Shown: one piece after another, positions 1-6,680 of the stretch
Layout: each line of letters starts with the position of its first letter
Numbering within the stretch: position 1 is the first letter of the stretch
The notes under the pieces: model-generated
Told to the model about the DNA's origin: nothing
Database searches by the model: none
What the model saw: only the letters and a program-made list of their open reading frames with translations
NCBI GenBank assembly: GCA_024280675.1
Contig: JAJRPT010000054.1
Span: 1-8,198, forward strand
DNA: 8,198 nt
Direction of reading: 5' to 3'
From: Bacteroidota bacterium
Lineage (GTDB): Bacteria; Bacteroidota; Ignavibacteria; Kapaibacteriales; UBA2268
Position numbers and translations under genes: made by a program

Positions 1-1258
1 GAGAATATAAAATTTGCGAATAACCAGTCCTGCCCGCAAATGTAGAATCGAGTAACATATTGTAAGCCGTGGTTTGAGCCAGATGATTTGGCCACACACC
101 CGTCCGAACTGGATTCCCTTTTGAATCATAAGCCACAATATTTACCGATGGTGGTCTGCCCGATTTCAGCTCAATTATATCTTTTCTATGTCCATCATCT
201 TCATACTCCAAAAGTGCATCTAGCCTGCCTTGAAGCCCATATTTTGGAGATGCGAAACTTGGCTCAACCGAAATCTGGCAATCATCAATATCTTCGCAAG
301 ATATGACAAGATTTTCAAATTGTACTTTTGCTTTTTCTTTAATTTCTGCGAATACACCTGGCTCAGTCAAGGATAATGAGAATACCGATATTGGTCTTTG
401 CCCGAGTGCCTCCTCATATAGGACATCAAAGTCTAAGTCGCCATGAACCACAATTTCATCAAAGAGATGGTTGATTATATTTCCAATAATTAGTGCTGGA
501 CCAGATGACATTTTGCCAAATTTCTTTAGGAAATAAAGATTGACATTGTATGAAGAAGAGGAAAAGCATTCCGAAATATCAGTCACATCAATTAAATAAT
601 CTGGATTAAGAATCAGCAAGGAATCTTTGTTATTGTAGAGAATTATCTCTTTTGCATTATTTTCCTCATTAATATGCTTTAAAGAAAAGTCAATTAGATT
701 AAGCCAATATCCAACTCTTACAAGTTTGTAATTAATCGAAAAGTCTTTGTAAAGTATTAATTTAAAATCACCCAACTCCGAAGATGAGCATCTTAGTATT
801 GATTTTTCCTCACCGTACTCCATTTTTTCTAGAACTAGAGTTTTTAGTGTAATTATACTTTTTGGCTTGCGAGCGTGAGTGTGCTTGGGTTTATTCTCAA
901 GGGTTTTATTCTTTAATAAAAGGCAAGCAAGAAATGAAAGAATAAATTCAAAATCACTTTTTTCTGATTTAATATTAAACAGAAATTCATTGAGATATTC
1001 TTTGATATTTTGCGTATATGGAGGCTTGCTCAGTAAAAAGACAGCCCGTGGATAATTGCCAGAGAAGAATTGCTTTTCATCTTTTGTTGAATAATTTATA
1101 AATTCGTTGAAGAGTTTTTTTGCACTTTTTTGGAAATCTTTAGCAAGTTCTTTTTTTTCAACAAGTTTTCCACTGCTCCAGTTTTCTAGTTCTAAAAGTT
1201 TGCCTAAGAAATAATTATTATTAAAATAATTTTCATCAATATTTTTTTCATTACCCAA
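1..1258 (-). CDS. Dna2-type PD-(D/E)XK nuclease (probable nuclease-helicase), N-terminal part
   Basis: This gene is cut by the left window edge; 419 codons are visible. Residues about 1-140 are a Lys/Asn-rich, probably helical region I do not recognise. Residues about 150-225 resemble the beta-rich segment before the nuclease in eukaryotic Dna2 (VGYWLNLID, then LLILNPDYLIDVTDIS). The Dna2/Cas4-like nuclease core follows: Cys231 at the place of the first iron-sulphur Cys, His264 in GNIINHLFDE, Glu332 and Asp347 in EPSFASPKYGLQGRLD, Glu363 and Lys365 in IELKSG, and Gln395/Tyr399 in HLAQTTAY. The other three cluster cysteines and any superfamily 1 helicase domain would lie beyond base 1. The family cuts single-stranded flaps or resected DNA ends. 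The start is TTG at 1258-1256: an in-frame TAA lies 12 bases upstream, and the first in-frame ATG comes only near codon 146. It is probably co-transcribed with the barrel gene 34 bases upstream. Family call is firm; helicase fusion is inferred. Confidence 0.85.
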   Translation of the reverse strand, partial: MGNEKNIDENYFNNNYFLGKLLELENWSSGKLVEKKELAKDFQKSAKKLFNEFINYSTKDEKQFFSGNYPRAVFLLSKPPYTQNIKEYLNEFLFNIKSEKSDFEFILSFLACLLLKNKTLENKPKHTHARKPKSIITLKTLVLEKMEYGEEKSILRCSSSELGDFKLILYKDFSINYKLVRVGYWLNLIDFSLKHINEENNAKEIILYNNKDSLLILNPDYLIDVTDISECFSSSSYNVNLYFLKKFGKMSSGPALIIGNIINHLFDEIVVHGDLDFDVLYEEALGQRPISVFSLSLTEPGVFAEIKEKAKVQFENLVISCEDIDDCQISVEPSFASPKYGLQGRLDALLEYEDDGHRKDIIELKSGRPPSVNIVAYDSKGNPVRTGVWPNHLAQTTAYNMLLDSTFAGRTGYSQILYS

Positions 1259-1265
1259 AAAATTA

Positions 1266-1269
1266 CCTT
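1266..1269 (-). promoter_or_regulatory. Shine-Dalgarno-like AAGG before the TTG start of the Dna2-type gene
   Basis: On the minus strand the sequence reads TAAGGTAATTTTTTG: AAGG is followed by seven bases and then TTG. The other genes in the window have only A-rich leaders, so this is the clearest ribosome-binding site here, and it supports the TTG start. Confidence 0.5.
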
Positions 1270-1292
1270 ACAAAAAAAATATTATATAAATA

Positions 1293-2537
1293 TTAAAGAG
1301 TATAAGAAACGCCACCTGTGAACATATTAATTTTCTCAGACAATGAAAAGCCAGCAAAAATCCCAATAGGCCCAATGTCTTTTTGCAAGCCCAAGGAAAA
1401 TTTAAATATTTTATCACTCAATGTCGATTCATAGAGCTGAGGAACATGATCATTATTTAGCTGACTTCCGTATTCTGTCATCCTAATTTCTTCTTGAGTA
1501 GAAATATTGATGTAATAAAGATATGATGTTTTAATTTCAATAGTTTCATAGGAAAGTCCACCCCAGATGTCAAACCAATTCTCAATAGATTTTGAGCCAT
1601 GTATATTAACATTCATCAGTGATGCCTCAGATTTCAACTCAGTCTCTGTCACTCCAATTGTATTCTCTAAACTCGTCCCCTGCAAGCCAAATTGAATGGC
1701 AAGTTGAAAGGCTTCGGGGTCGTCCTCCTCATAGAAATATTGCGAAATGCTGTGTTTTAATGCAAATCCCCAAAAACCGAAATCTCCAATCTTCTCGCCA
1801 TAATTTAGTTTGGGGATGTATCTCAGCATTAATTCAGTCCCAAAAAGCGAGCCTATTTCAATCTGTGGGACAAAGGCAAATAATGTATTCATCTCAGAGC
1901 CCGATGCCGAAAGTGGAAAACTTCCCGGCAAAGCTCTTAGCGTACTTTCTATTCTCTGCTTCATACTAGAATCTAAAAGCGGATTATCCCAAAGCGGGTT
2001 ATTACGTGCGTGCTTTATTAACACTTCACTGTCCAAATGCATATCCTCTTGCCCACTCCCCAGCAGTGTCGCAGCCTTATCTGGAATGATCACATCCCCA
2101 GAATCAACTGCGTCATAAAGAATGGTTTTAAAAAAATAATTTATTAAGCCAGCCGAATCGGAAACTTCCCCAGTTATTGGATCAACGAATTGTAAAGCTT
2201 TTGCTAAATCAAACTTTTCGGCAGGAACATTGGGTGAAAATGTTTTCATACTCTCTGGGACAAAACCTGTCATAGTCTGAACGGAAAACCTAAAGTATGG
2301 CTTTTTAACTTTCTTGGGAACATAAGCCTTCGTAAAAAATCTATCGTTGGACGTTGCATTAATCACCTCGACACTTGGTTGCATAATACTTACTGCATTT
2401 GCGTCAAAAAGATCTTTGGAAAAAGACCTAACCAGTTGAATTGTCAAAGTATCGGGATAGTCTGGAGCCGGTTGATGTTTGGCAGAAACTTCTAAGACCA
2501 GAGCGGTATAGAGCAGTATGATTAATACGTATTTCAT
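1293..2537 (-). CDS. DUF6588-like outer-membrane beta-barrel protein
   Basis: A 414-residue protein with a signal peptide (hydrophobic residues 3-16, likely cleavage after VSA at 17-19; no lipobox Cys). Residues about 30-100 are a mixed segment and 100-215 are polar and probably non-barrel. From about residue 216 the chain is amphipathic beta strands: FAFVPQIEIGS, GTELMLRYIPKL, GDFGFWGFALKHSISQYF, FQLAIQFGLQG, WFDIWGGLSYETIEIKTSY and a C-terminal FKFSLGLQKDIGPIGIFAGFS. The order 'TELMLRYIP - IG.FGFWGFALKHSISQ' matches what I remember of DUF6588 proteins of Bacteroidota, which have no known function. The start ATG overlaps the stop of the upstream 79-residue gene (TAATG), so translation is probably coupled. 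The last residue is Leu, not the Phe usual for many barrels. Outer-membrane location is inferred from the signal peptide and strand pattern; the family call is from memory. Confidence 0.72.
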   Translation of the reverse strand: MKYVLIILLYTALVLEVSAKHQPAPDYPDTLTIQLVRSFSKDLFDANAVSIMQPSVEVINATSNDRFFTKAYVPKKVKKPYFRFSVQTMTGFVPESMKTFSPNVPAEKFDLAKALQFVDPITGEVSDSAGLINYFFKTILYDAVDSGDVIIPDKAATLLGSGQEDMHLDSEVLIKHARNNPLWDNPLLDSSMKQRIESTLRALPGSFPLSASGSEMNTLFAFVPQIEIGSLFGTELMLRYIPKLNYGEKIGDFGFWGFALKHSISQYFYEEDDPEAFQLAIQFGLQGTSLENTIGVTETELKSEASLMNVNIHGSKSIENWFDIWGGLSYETIEIKTSYLYYINISTQEEIRMTEYGSQLNNDHVPQLYESTLSDKIFKFSLGLQKDIGPIGIFAGFSLSEKINMFTGGVSYTL

Positions 2538-2776
2538 TATTCTTCTTTATTTAATTTCTCTAAATATGATTTTTTAGAAATCACTTTTACACGTTTGAAT
2601 ATTTTCTTATCCACAACAAAATACATTGGAATTGAAAGTATTACAATAACAAGAAGAATTGGCAACTTCCAAATACTTTCCAGACTTATGCTCAGTGCTA
2701 GGAAAATCCCCTGTATAATTATTGTAGCAAAAAGCAATGCAAAAGCAAATGACCGTAAAAAAAGTAACAGTTTCAT
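2537..2776 (-). CDS. Small two-helix membrane protein, 79 residues, unknown function
   Basis: I do not recognise a family. The protein has two hydrophobic stretches, about residues 10-30 and 37-55, separated by a short turn with Glu33 and Trp36. A basic tail follows (DKKIFKRVKVISKKS) ending in LNKEE. Positive charge near both ends (Lys2, Arg8; the tail) suggests a hairpin with both ends in the cytoplasm. The gene lies six bases after the 59-residue gene and its TAA overlaps the ATG of the barrel gene by one base, which argues that it is truly expressed. Residues 50-58 (PMYF...KK) match the equivalent positions of the 59-residue neighbour. The ribosome-binding site is weak. The tight packing and coherent membrane profile make a real gene likely; the role is unknown. 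Confidence 0.7.
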   Translation of the reverse strand: MKLLLFLRSFAFALLFATIIIQGIFLALSISLESIWKLPILLVIVILSIPMYFVVDKKIFKRVKVISKKSYLEKLNKEE

Positions 2777-2782
2777 GTCTAG

Positions 2783-2962
2783 TTAAAATTTTTTCTTTAA
2801 ATAAAAATAAATTGGTGCAGCAATCACTAACACAAACAAGATGAGCATTAGGTTGAAAGCAAGTCCAAGCAACCAAATGAGAATTTTAAATATAATTCCC
2901 GCAAAGACTAATGCTCCAATTCCGAAAAGTATTAATTTCGCTGTATTTTGTTTTTTTGGCAT
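2783..2962 (-). CDS. Very small membrane protein, 59 residues, unknown function
   Basis: Reading the minus strand from ATG at 2962 gives 59 codons and a TAA at 2785-2783. The protein begins MPKKQNTAKL, has hydrophobic stretches at about 10-25 and 27-54, with Gly residues in the first (G14, G16, G22), and ends APIYFYLKKKF. Lys at both ends suggests a cytoplasm-facing hairpin, though a single long helix cannot be excluded. It lies 31 bases after dnaE and six bases before the 79-residue gene. No long alternative frame covers the space, and the charge and hydrophobicity pattern is that of a real membrane protein. I recognise no family. Confidence 0.62.
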   Translation of the reverse strand: MPKKQNTAKLILFGIGALVFAGIIFKILIWLLGLAFNLMLILFVLVIAAPIYFYLKKKF

Positions 2963-2993
2963 TTTTCTAAAAAATGATTATTGTATTAATTTA

Positions 2994-5900
2994 TCAACTT
3001 GTAAACGATAAGAACCGTACATTATTTTTCCCAAACAAATCCGTTAGTTTCCCCATTGTTATATCATTGAGTTGAATTGTTTGCTCGCAGAGATAAACAG
3101 TTTTATAATTTTTGGAATCGTCAGTGACATTGAAGGCAATATAATATTTATCGGGCGAACCCACGCATATTTGCTTCAATGTTTTTATCTTATCAATAAT
3201 TTCATCATCTTGGAGATCAACCCATATTTTGTACCCGTTAGAGTAATTTGCTATTGCATCATCGATAGCAAAAGCCTTGCTCACAGTGATTTTCATCTCA
3301 GCATCGCCTTCCTCTTTTTCTCTGGGCTTTCCTTTTATGAAAATAAAGGCATCTTGTTTTATCAAATCTTTATATTTCTTATATTCCTTGCTCCAGAAAA
3401 ACAAGTCACATTTCCCCTTAAAATCTTCCAACTCCACAAAAGCGATTGGATTTTCACGTTTGTCCAACTGAGTTCTTACAGACGCTATCATTCCACATAA
3501 AGTCACTTCTTCGCCCATTATTTTCCCCTCACTATTAGCAGTATCCATATTTGGAAGCGAGCTCAGATGTGGTTCATATTTGTATAATGGATGACCAGTA
3601 ACATAAAAATTCAGAAACTCTTTCTCACGAGAAAGTCTTTTTTTATCGCTCCAGACATCTGCTTCAATTAATTTCACTTCATCATTTCCCACACCAGAAC
3701 TTGTTCCGAAGAGGCTGTTAATTTGCATTTTTTTCTCTTCTTCTTTACTCCTTGCATAATCCAAAGCACGGTCGATAGAGGCAAAAAGCCAAGATCTTTT
3801 ATCCATTCCGTTTTCATTAAGAGAGTCAAAAGCACCAGAGCAAATCAAAGCTTCGAGCGACTTTCTATTTATGAGTCTTGTATCAACTCTGGAAATAAAA
3901 TCATAAAGCGAAGTAAATTCTTTATTTTTTCTTGCCTCCACAATATGATTGACAGCCGAAACTCCAACATTTTTAATTGCCGCCAAACCAAAATAAATAA
4001 TATTATCTTTTGCCAAAAATTTATAAACTGATTTATTAATATCTGGAGGAAGCAGTTTAATATCAAATTTTTTGGATTCATCTCTGAGCTTAACAATTTT
4101 GTCTTGGTCGTTGATTTCGGCAGTCATATTGGCGGCAATAAACTCTGCCGTGTAATTTGCTTTCAGCCACGCAGTTTGGTAGGCGAGATAGGAATAGGCA
4201 AGTGAGTGTGATTTATTGAAACCATAATTGGCAAATTTCTCAATCAATTCCCAGATTGTAATTGCTCTTTTTTCTTCGATATTCTTTTTTGCCGCACCTT
4301 CGATGAATTTAGGTTTCATCTTTTCCATCTCTTTAATCTTCTTCTTCCCCATCGCCCGGCGGAGCAAATCTGCCTCACCAAGCGAAAATCCAGCAATATC
4401 TTGCACCAGAATCATCACCTGTTCTTGGTAGATTATAATTCCATAAGTTGCCCTCAGCGACGGTTCCATCGTTGCTTTGTCAAGGTATTCAATCGGCTTC
4501 CGTCCAAATTTCCTATCAATAAACTCAGGTATATTCTTCATCGGGCCAGGGCGGTAGAGTGCGTTCATTGCCGTAATTTCTTCGAGATTTTCTGGTTTGA
4601 GTTTCCTCAGATAATCCTGCATCCCACCCGATTCAAACTGGAAAACCCCCATCGTCTCACCTCTTCCGAACATCTCATAAGTCTTTTCATCTTCGAGTGA
4701 TATTTCATCAATATCAATTTTTATGTTATGATTTTGCTCAATCATCTCCAAAATATTATCAATAATGGAAAGTGTTTTCAGCCCCAAGAAATCCATTTTC
4801 AGAAGTCCAGCATCCTCCAAATCATTCATCGAAAATTGAGTGGCAACATCAAGGCTTTGCTCACGAGTACGAGAAGATTTGTGAATTGCAACAAAATCAG
4901 TTAAATAACTTGGTGCAATCACCACTCCAGCAGCATGAATCCCCGTATTCCTAATCATCCCTTCCAAAACAAGAGAATATTCAATTAATTTTGCCAACTT
5001 AAAATCATCTTCAGAACTTGCATTCGGATTTTTCGCAACTTTATCACAAATATATTTCACCCATTTCAGCTCTGGGATTTTCAAAGACTCACCTATAGTT
5101 TTAACTTTCCCGAAAACAGAAGGAATCTTCTTTGTAATATCTTTAATCTTAGAAAGTTTAACTCCCAAAACCCTCCCAACATCGGTCAGCACTGCCTTTG
5201 AGGAAAGTTTTCCAAAAGTAATAATTTGAGCAACGGCTTCTTCGCCATATTTTTTCTTCACATAATCAATTACCACGTCACGCTTTTCATCTGAGAAATC
5301 AATATCGATATCGGGCATTGAAATACGCTCTGGATTCAGGAATCTTTCAAAAAGAAGACCATATTTGAGTGGATCTACATTAGTTATCTCAAGAGCGTAG
5401 GCTACAATCGAACCGGCCGCCGAACCCCGCCCTGGCCCCACACTCACGCCCAGTTTCTTTGCCGCTTTAATAAAATCCCAAACAATAAGAAAATATCCTG
5501 GAAAGCCCATGCCCTTGATAACATTCAACTCAAAACCAGCACGTTCTCGAATTTCATTTGTAATATTATCCCCAAATCTCATCTCCAAACCATCACTCAC
5601 AAGTTCTGCCAAGTATTCATCCAAATCCTTTGCATTCGACGCTTCTGGAATTGGAAACCCAGGCATGTGGTTTGTGGAAAGATCCAGTTCAACATTACAA
5701 TCGTCCGCAATTTTCACAGTATTTGCAATCGCATCGGGGTAATCTTTAAAAATCTGTACCATTTCTTCAGGTGATTTTAAGTAAAACTCATTTGACCCAA
5801 ATCGTAAAGTCTCTACATTAAAAGTGCCAGTATTGGCAGCCGTTGCCGTTTGAATGTAGAGCATTACATTGTGTGCCACCGAATGCTCTCTTTCCAAATA

Positions 5901-6527
5901 ATGCACATTATTTGTTGCTACCAGCGGAATATCCAAATCTCTTGCAATCTTTACTGTCTGGGAAATCAGCTCTTGGGATTCATCAATTTTATGGTCTTGA
6001 ATTTCTAAATAAAAATCTTTTCCAAAAAGATTTTTGAAATATTTTGCATTTTCTATTGCCGTTTCATTGTCACCTTTAAGAATATGCGAACCAACCACTC
6101 CGGAAAAACCATCACTCAGAGCAATAATTCCTTCTTTGTATTTTTCAAGTAACTCTCTATCAACTCGAGGCTTATAATAAAACCCTTCCGAAAATCCAAG
6201 CGATGACAATTTGATTAAGTTTTTGTATCCCGTATTGTTTTTCGCAAGTAAAATCATTGCATAGAAATTTCTTCCGCCAGAAGATCTTTTACTTTTTTCA
6301 AATCGGGAAATTGGAGCCACAAAAACTCTTTGACCAATTATCGGCTTAATATTCATAGAACGAGCTTTTTTGTAGAATTCCAAAGCTCCGAACATCGCCC
6401 CATTGTCGGTGAGTGCAAGTGCTTTGCTTCCAAAATTTGCAATTTTATGGAGATATGAATCCGGTGTTGCACAGGCCTCCAAAATAGAATAGTGCGAATG
6501 GACATTTAGGTGAATAAATTCAGTCAT
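2994..6527 (-). CDS. dnaE: DNA polymerase III alpha subunit (DnaE)
   Basis: The replicative DNA polymerase, 1177 residues, close to the usual DnaE1 length. In order: N-terminal PHP domain (about 1-275, starting FIHLNVHSHYS); C-family polymerase palm with GPGRGSAAGS at 364-373, PDIDIDF with catalytic Asp406 and Asp408, and the third Asp579 in KMDFLGL; fingers with YRPGPM (658-663), LLRRAMGKKK (721-730) and FNKSHSLAYSYLAYQTAWLKANY (770-792); a helix-hairpin-helix region ending INRKSLEALICSGAFDSL (886-903); a clamp-binding motif QINSLF at 935-940; an OB fold at about 1005-1085; and a short C-terminal segment. Most PHP metal-binding residues are replaced, so built-in proofreading is unlikely (see findings). 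The start ATG gives the standard DnaE N terminus; the leader is A-rich (ATAAAGAAA) with no clear Shine-Dalgarno. It heads the leftward gene series. No frameshift is seen. Confidence 0.98.
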   Translation of the reverse strand: MTEFIHLNVHSHYSILEACATPDSYLHKIANFGSKALALTDNGAMFGALEFYKKARSMNIKPIIGQRVFVAPISRFEKSKRSSGGRNFYAMILLAKNNTGYKNLIKLSSLGFSEGFYYKPRVDRELLEKYKEGIIALSDGFSGVVGSHILKGDNETAIENAKYFKNLFGKDFYLEIQDHKIDESQELISQTVKIARDLDIPLVATNNVHYLEREHSVAHNVMLYIQTATAANTGTFNVETLRFGSNEFYLKSPEEMVQIFKDYPDAIANTVKIADDCNVELDLSTNHMPGFPIPEASNAKDLDEYLAELVSDGLEMRFGDNITNEIRERAGFELNVIKGMGFPGYFLIVWDFIKAAKKLGVSVGPGRGSAAGSIVAYALEITNVDPLKYGLLFERFLNPERISMPDIDIDFSDEKRDVVIDYVKKKYGEEAVAQIITFGKLSSKAVLTDVGRVLGVKLSKIKDITKKIPSVFGKVKTIGESLKIPELKWVKYICDKVAKNPNASSEDDFKLAKLIEYSLVLEGMIRNTGIHAAGVVIAPSYLTDFVAIHKSSRTREQSLDVATQFSMNDLEDAGLLKMDFLGLKTLSIIDNILEMIEQNHNIKIDIDEISLEDEKTYEMFGRGETMGVFQFESGGMQDYLRKLKPENLEEITAMNALYRPGPMKNIPEFIDRKFGRKPIEYLDKATMEPSLRATYGIIIYQEQVMILVQDIAGFSLGEADLLRRAMGKKKIKEMEKMKPKFIEGAAKKNIEEKRAITIWELIEKFANYGFNKSHSLAYSYLAYQTAWLKANYTAEFIAANMTAEINDQDKIVKLRDESKKFDIKLLPPDINKSVYKFLAKDNIIYFGLAAIKNVGVSAVNHIVEARKNKEFTSLYDFISRVDTRLINRKSLEALICSGAFDSLNENGMDKRSWLFASIDRALDYARSKEEEKKMQINSLFGTSSGVGNDEVKLIEADVWSDKKRLSREKEFLNFYVTGHPLYKYEPHLSSLPNMDTANSEGKIMGEEVTLCGMIASVRTQLDKRENPIAFVELEDFKGKCDLFFWSKEYKKYKDLIKQDAFIFIKGKPREKEEGDAEMKITVSKAFAIDDAIANYSNGYKIWVDLQDDEIIDKIKTLKQICVGSPDKYYIAFNVTDDSKNYKTVYLCEQTIQLNDITMGKLTDLFGKNNVRFLSFTS

Positions 6528-6552
6528 TTTCTTTATCTTGCTGATTGGTTAA

Positions 6553-6585
6553 TTTGCAATTATTAAAAACAAAAACTAGGATTTG
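6553..6585 (+). promoter_or_regulatory. Candidate Bacteroidota-style promoter for lpxB
   Basis: TTTG at 6553-6556 is followed after 20 bases by TAGGATTTG at 6577-6585. The Bacteroidota consensus is TTTG, 19-21 bases, TAnnTTTG; here the second box has one extra base. It would give a leader of about 90 bases. This is a weak candidate, and it competes with the one at 6589-6621. Confidence 0.2.
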
Positions 6586-6588
6586 TTC

Positions 6589-6621
6589 TTGACTTATTTC
6601 TACAAAGATAGTCTAGAATTG
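6589..6621 (+). promoter_or_regulatory. Candidate promoter for lpxB (TTGACT / TAGAATTG)
   Basis: TTGACT at 6589-6594 resembles a sigma-70 -35 box. TAGAAT at 6614-6619 resembles a -10 box with a long 19-base spacer. TAGAATTG (6614-6621) also differs at one base from the Bacteroidota -7 box TAnnTTTG. Transcription would start about 50 bases before the lpxB ATG. Prediction is by eye only. Confidence 0.3.
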
Positions 6622-6680
6622 AGTTTGTAAGCCATCTGTTTATTAACATTTATTATCTTCCATCAATTATTAACAAAAGA

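Larger units (their letters stand above)
6528..6680. promoter_or_regulatory. Divergent intergenic region between dnaE and lpxB
   Basis: These 153 very A+T-rich bases separate the two divergent genes and should hold both promoters. I see no coding sequence, tRNA or convincing hairpin. TATTAAC occurs twice (6641-6647 and 6668-6674) upstream of lpxB; with this base composition that may be chance. No leftward promoter for dnaE stands out. Confidence 0.55.

Noticed and set aside
88..306. Plus-strand open frame of 72 codons.
   Set aside because: It lies antisense to the nuclease motifs of the Dna2-type gene, which are clearly the coding strand.
1..613. Cas4 of a CRISPR-Cas adaptation locus.
   Set aside because: The nuclease motifs are shared with Cas4, but the long N-terminal region and the Dna2-like segment before the nuclease do not fit a roughly 200-residue Cas4. 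No cas gene or repeat array is present.
1151..1158. Run of eight A (coding strand) near the start of the Dna2-type gene, a possible phase-variation tract.
   Set aside because: Runs of this length are common in this A+T-rich sequence, encode ordinary Lys codons here, and the gene is not of a surface or restriction type.
1272..1294. AATATT inverted repeat next to an A8 run (U8 on the minus strand) after the barrel gene: possible rho-independent terminator.
   Set aside because: The stem is six A-T pairs with no G-C and overlaps the stop codon. It would be too weak, and in such A+T-rich sequence it is expected by chance.
1619..2118. Two overlapping plus-strand open frames of 116 and 102 codons.
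   Set aside because: They are antisense to the signal-peptide-bearing barrel gene, have no recognisable domain and lack a plausible ribosome-binding site.
2607..2876. Minus-strand open frame of 89 codons overlapping both small membrane genes.
   Set aside because: Its product is Cys-rich with no coherent pattern, whereas the two frames it overlaps give membrane proteins with proper spacing to each other and to the barrel gene.
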